Positions 7,072 through 10,198 of a stretch of 10,198 bases of DNA are shown here, piece after piece. Below the pieces are notes generated by a model that was given only the letters and a program-made list of their open reading frames with translations, ran no database searches and was not told the origin of the DNA. How positions within the stretch are numbered: the stretch's first letter is position 1; the number at the start of each line of letters is the position of its first letter. Source of the DNA: Pigoraptor vietnamica (lineage: Eukaryota > Opisthokonta > Filasterea); NCBI GenBank assembly GCA_943704525.1, contig CALSCQ010002328.1:1-10198 (forward strand), in the 5' to 3' direction. A program made the translations under genes and the position numbers.

Positions 7072-8190
7072 TCAACTAGCCTGCAGGCTTGCAAAATACG
7101 CATCGATGGCCGACGCCGCCTGTTCAAACCCCTCATAGTCCCGCACGACAAAGCGGCCGCCGTTGTCCGGTGCGCCGCGCACCATCGCCGACAGTGCTGC
7201 GCCCGAACGGACCGGCGTTAAAAAGCAGATGCAGGGCCCACAAACAGCAGCAGCTTTCCTACTCCGTGCACACCGGCACTACAAGCACTCACAGCACCGC
7301 CGCCTCTTAACTACATTGCAGGCACGCATTGCTACCCACATCGCCCGCTGCTTGGTCGGAACAGGCAGAGCACGTGTTTTTGCAGCGCGCACGCCCAGCC
7401 CAGTTCGTAGCCCACGCCGAGCGATGGCGTTGTCACCTCGGCCACAATCACTGTGATGGAATACAAAATCATTGGGCCGAAATAACACCTTCAGCCGTCA
7501 AACACGTGGCCTTGTGCATGCGCAGTTCGAGCAGGAGAGGCATGCGGTGCGTGTGCGTGTGTACTACTCGCAATCGCCTTTCAAGCAGTCCATGATGAGT
7601 ACAGATAAAACGCCATTATGCGCACGACTGTCTCAATGGACATGTATACAAACGAGCAGCCAAGCGCCGCGCGCAAACACCCCATGCCGCGTGTGTGTGC
7701 GTGTGTGAGTGTGCGTGATTGTGTGCCGTTATGCGCATGCGTGCATGTGTGTGTACGCGCGCAGTGTGTGCGTATCATGCGCGCAGCGTGTGGGTGCGTG
7801 CGTACGCATGTGTGAGGTCGGCCGCGGGAAAACCTTGAGCGCATGCGCACAATGGGACAATGCTCACCCTCAGCGGATCGCAGCCACTCCATGTCGCGGT
7901 CATGTATTGCGCGTTCCTTGTGTTGCGACTCCCCTGCGCTCAGAAGGAGAATGATGAGCCCCCGGCACACATACACACAAAACGCGCGCCATTCTGCGGA
8001 ATTGGCACTCGCAAGTAACTGCCTATTGCGCACCGGAGGAAGTGAGCGACGCAAGGCCCACGTGCTCCGTGAGCACAGTCCCGTGTCTCTGCGCAAGGTG
8101 GTTGATGATGCTCATGTAAAGGTTGGCGTCCTCGCGCCCGCCGCGAATGGACCCCGCAAAATATATCCTGCGCGACGCTGCTGCGGCCAT
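7072..8190 (-). CDS. DNPH1: 2'-deoxynucleoside 5'-phosphate N-hydrolase 1 (Rcl/DNPH1), complete
   Basis: Exons on the minus strand: 8190-8034, 7933-7868, 7450-7340 and 7196-7072, giving 152 residues and a TGA stop. All three introns are phase 1. The ATG at 8190 is chosen because it has A at -3 and G at +4, and IYFAGSIRGGRED starts only eight codons later; upstream in frame there is only a GTG at 8208. Family motifs, in order, are IYFAGSIRGGRED, GTVLTEHV, AIHDRDMEWL, VAEVTTPSLGVGYELG, HVLCLFRPSSGR, LSAMVRGA and FVVRDYE. The enzyme cleaves the N-glycosidic bond of deoxynucleoside 5'-monophosphates; in animals it destroys 5-hydroxymethyl-dUMP and so keeps modified bases out of DNA. Tyr10, Asp66, Glu90 (nucleophile) and Ser114 align with human Tyr24, Asp80, Glu104 and Ser128, with identical spacing of 56, 24 and 24 residues. 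The protein lacks the longer N- and C-terminal tails of the 174-residue human form. Nothing suggests a pseudogene. Confidence 0.95.
7688..7815. repeat. Degenerate GT/GC-rich repeat, in DNPH1 intron 2
   Basis: Imperfect GTGTGTGCGTG runs mixed with GCGCATGCG-type blocks. It is the core of the longest DNPH1 intron (417 bp, 7867-7451). In the sense direction of DNPH1 it reads CA/GC-rich. Confidence 0.85.
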
Positions 8191-8361
8191 TTTTCTTCTC
8201 TTTCGCACGCGCGCTGGCCCGCACAGGGCCTATACTGTGTTGCGAAAATAGGATCCCCGACAATATGGCGCTGATGCGATTTGATAGAAATGAATGTGCA
8301 AAAGTTCTTGCGAATTTTTCCGTGATTGACCGTGTTACCCTCGCGTGGGTAACCGCCACTT

Positions 8362-9710
8362 TCAGCAATTCACGTACGCGCTCTCGGGAACGGAAACTGG
8401 CGCATCGTCGCAAACGGAATCGTACGATCGCGTGTTTGCGTGAGCAGCCGTCGTCTGTCTCGCCTCCAGCTCCAGCGAGATGTAGCCGACCGACTCCTCC
8501 GATTGGGCGCGGTGCATGTCACTGCTGGCAAGGGCCACGGCTGCGACGGTCTCGAGAGCAAGGTAGTCCTTCGAGCCCGTCTTTTTCACCACCGCGGCGA
8601 CGGAATCCGTGCTCGCGCTCGCACCGTTCCCTTCCTCCGCCTGTTCGCCAGCGCCAACGGCGACGACTGCGCCGGGAACAGCTCCGTTGGCCACTTGGGC
8701 GTTGACCGAGTGCTTCCGCCCCGTGACCTTGAGGACGTTCAGTATCGCCGCAAACGTGGGCCGGTCCGTGGGCTCGCTGTCCCAGCATGACATCATAAGG
8801 TCGTAAAAAAAGTCGGGGCACATCGACGGGCGCGGAAGTCGCTCGCCGCGCATCACGTGACCGAGTACGTTGGCGCTCGCGATGCCCGGGAACGGCACCT
8901 GCGCGGGGGGGCTCGAGTTAGGCCGCGTCTCGCGCCCCTAGAGAGAATCTTTCGTTGTGGAGTCTAATAACGAAGCTGAAGCGTACGCACCTCGCCGAAT
9001 GACCACATCTCCCACAGCGTCACCCCGAAGGCCCACCTGCACCGCGAAGAGGGCATTTTTGTGCGTCAGCCGATGGTCGCGCGTACAGATGTATATATAT
9101 AGAGACGTGCGCAGATTGTGCTGGTGTGTGTGCGTTAGAGCAACTCACACGTCACTGAGCTCGTTGAATACACCCTTGGTGAGACTTTCGGGCGCGAGCC
9201 TGGAAAGGCCGAAGGAAAGTCAGACTGCGCGCGCGTGTGTTTCTGTGCGGGCATTCGCTGTGCGCGTATGCAAGCTTTTCGCGTATTCGCGTGCGCAGGT
9301 CTCACGAAGGGCCAAAAAGGCGCGCGAGAGACACACCATTTCACTGGCAATTTGTGGTTCTTCGTCTTCGAGATGCGGTACTCGTCGCCCTGTCGCGAGA
9401 GCCCAAAGTCCGCTGCGTGGACATGCGCACGATCAGTCACATGCCGGCAACAACGGGCACTCACACGTACGTACGCACGCACCAATCTTCACGACGTAGT
9501 TGCCATCGATTTCGCCCACGAGGCAGTTGCGCGCGGCGAGATCCTGCATTTGGGGCGATTTACATCAGCAAACAATCGCATCAAGTGCAGGTATTTCGTA
9601 TGCGTTTGGAACTGGCCGCCCTGCTGCACACACACACGCACGCACGCACGCACGCACACACACACAGACACACACAGACACACAGACACACACACACAGA
9701 CACACACACA

Positions 9711-9758
<48 letters not shown>

Positions 9759-10044
9759 GTGCACAATCTTGATCGAGGCAAGATGCGCCATTCCGCACGC
9801 GATATCTGTCGATTGGGGGGGGGGGGGGGGGGGCCGATCAGCATATGCGGCATGACGCACGTGGCATATACGTGCGCGTTACAGTGCGCGAATGCTCTCG
9901 TGACACTTGGAAAAAAATATAATAAGAACTCACCCCGCGTAAACTGCGTGAGCTCTGCCTCGACGGCCGGCGTGCCTTGGGCGCGCGCGGGAATGCGCCT
10001 CGCGAACGAAAGGAGGCTGCCGTGGGGAGCCATCTCGACGAGCA
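8362..10044 (-). CDS. Protein tyrosine kinase, catalytic domain C-half plus tyrosine-rich tail (5' end outside window)
   Basis: Seven exons on the minus strand: 10044-9934, 9805-9756, 9543-9483, 9412-9337, 9199-9149, 9036-8991 and 8898-8362, giving 310 residues to the TGA at 8362. The first exon begins in beta5/hinge ([14 protein letters not shown]), followed by a short kinase insert of about 15 residues. Then come HRDLAARN (residues 53-60, catalytic Asp55), KIADFGLSR (Asp76), an activation loop with a single Tyr86, KLPVKWLAPES (95-105), [18 protein letters not shown] (115-132), VPFPGI (133-138) and [18 protein letters not shown] plus KLPVKW mark a true tyrosine kinase rather than a Ser/Thr or TKL kinase, and all visible catalytic residues are present, so it should be active. 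The roughly 120-residue tail is low-complexity apart from four tyrosine motifs. The Gly-rich loop, the beta3 Lys and any SH2, transmembrane or extracellular part lie outside the window, so receptor versus cytoplasmic type is unknown. DNPH1 follows 171 bp downstream in the same direction. No AATAAA is visible in that gap. Confidence 0.93.
9626..9755. repeat. (CA)n/(CAGA) microsatellite, in tyrosine kinase intron
   Basis: About 130 bp of CACA with ACGC and CAGACA interruptions, ending in about 35 bp of pure CA. On the kinase sense strand it reads (GT)n and begins with the first base of the intron at 9755, so the pure GT part forms the splice donor. Confidence 0.95.
9815..9833. repeat. G19 homopolymer (C19 in kinase transcript)
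   Basis: Nineteen consecutive G on the plus strand. On the kinase sense strand it is C19, ending nine bases before the first base of the exon at 9805, where it occupies the polypyrimidine-tract position of the intron 9933-9806. Confidence 0.95.
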
Positions 10045-10165
10045 CTGCGGTGCCACAAGCGGGGCGTGAAACGTAAGCGGACAGAGGCGAGGAGATGCAG
10101 GGCATGCGCGCAGCCACGTGCATGTGCCAATGGGTAAGGTCGCGTTGCAGTCTTGCGAAGGGTGC

Positions 10166-10168
<3 letters not shown>

Positions 10169-10197
<29 letters not shown>

Positions 10198-10198
10198 C
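10169..10198. repeat. C30 homopolymer at window edge
   Basis: Thirty C in a row end the window. It lies upstream of the first visible kinase exon, probably within an intron. The stretch 10045-10168 holds the end of that intron and no exon I can recognise. The true length of the homopolymer is unknown. Confidence 0.9.

Noticed and set aside
8191-8208. Upstream GTG start for DNPH1 at 8208
   Set aside because: Nuclear eukaryotic genes start at ATG. The ATG at 8190 has a good context and places the first family motif at the expected distance.
9149-9151. Donor at 9150 after the Asp codon (GTGTGA)
   Set aside because: It would lose the conserved Val of SDVW and leave the next exon out of frame; the donor two bases further (GTGAGT) restores DVWAFG exactly.
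9235-9855. Long plus-strand frames containing Thr-His repeats
   Set aside because: They are translations of the (CA)n tract and are antisense to well-supported kinase exons.
10045-10123. Extension of the first visible kinase exon upstream in the same open frame
   Set aside because: The frame is open but the encoded residues do not resemble the beta4-beta5 region of tyrosine kinases, and a good CAG acceptor ends at 10045 right before the conserved VLVEMAPHG.

Overview
This window looks like nuclear DNA from a GC-rich, intron-bearing unicellular eukaryote. A holozoan protist (choanoflagellate-like) is my best guess. The reasons are three spliceosomal genes with short introns (70-417 bp), a canonical protein tyrosine kinase with a tail of phosphotyrosine-type motifs, an animal-type DNPH1, a eukaryotic tRNA-Ser, and many dinucleotide microsatellites. 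An amoebozoan with metazoan-type kinases cannot be excluded, and the species is inference only.

Layout. All host genes lie on the minus strand. Reading down the transcripts from the right edge: 10044-8362 holds the last seven exons of a tyrosine kinase (5' part beyond the window). Then comes a complete four-exon DNPH1 gene (8190-7072), separated from the kinase stop codon by only 171 bp. The stretch 7071-6219 is intergenic and contains a GC-rich block full of small palindromes (about 6290-6780). A type II tRNA-Ser(AGA) sits at 6218-6138 with a T-run terminator. A decayed Ty3/gypsy-type retrotransposon, 3' half only, lies on the plus strand (about 4120-6112). Next is low-information intergenic DNA with a 3 x 122 bp tandem repeat (2942-3307). 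The first five exons of a coronin gene (2264-254) come last, and its 3' end is beyond the left edge.

The exon models were built by hand and agree closely. All 13 complete introns match GTGNGY at the donor and CAG at the acceptor, and the joined frames restore family motifs exactly. In DNPH1 the spacing between the four known active-site positions is the same as in the human enzyme as I remember it. Several introns carry (GT)n in the sense orientation, and in the kinase the microsatellite itself begins at the splice donor.

The three proteins have unrelated jobs: actin remodelling (coronin), phosphotyrosine signalling (kinase), and nucleotide-pool sanitation (DNPH1). I see no evidence that they form one system. 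No clearly new biological system is visible. The most unusual signals are the microsatellite-borne splice site, the uniform splice-donor consensus, the kinase tail, the palindrome-rich GC block, and the CArG-centred palindrome beside the tRNA gene.
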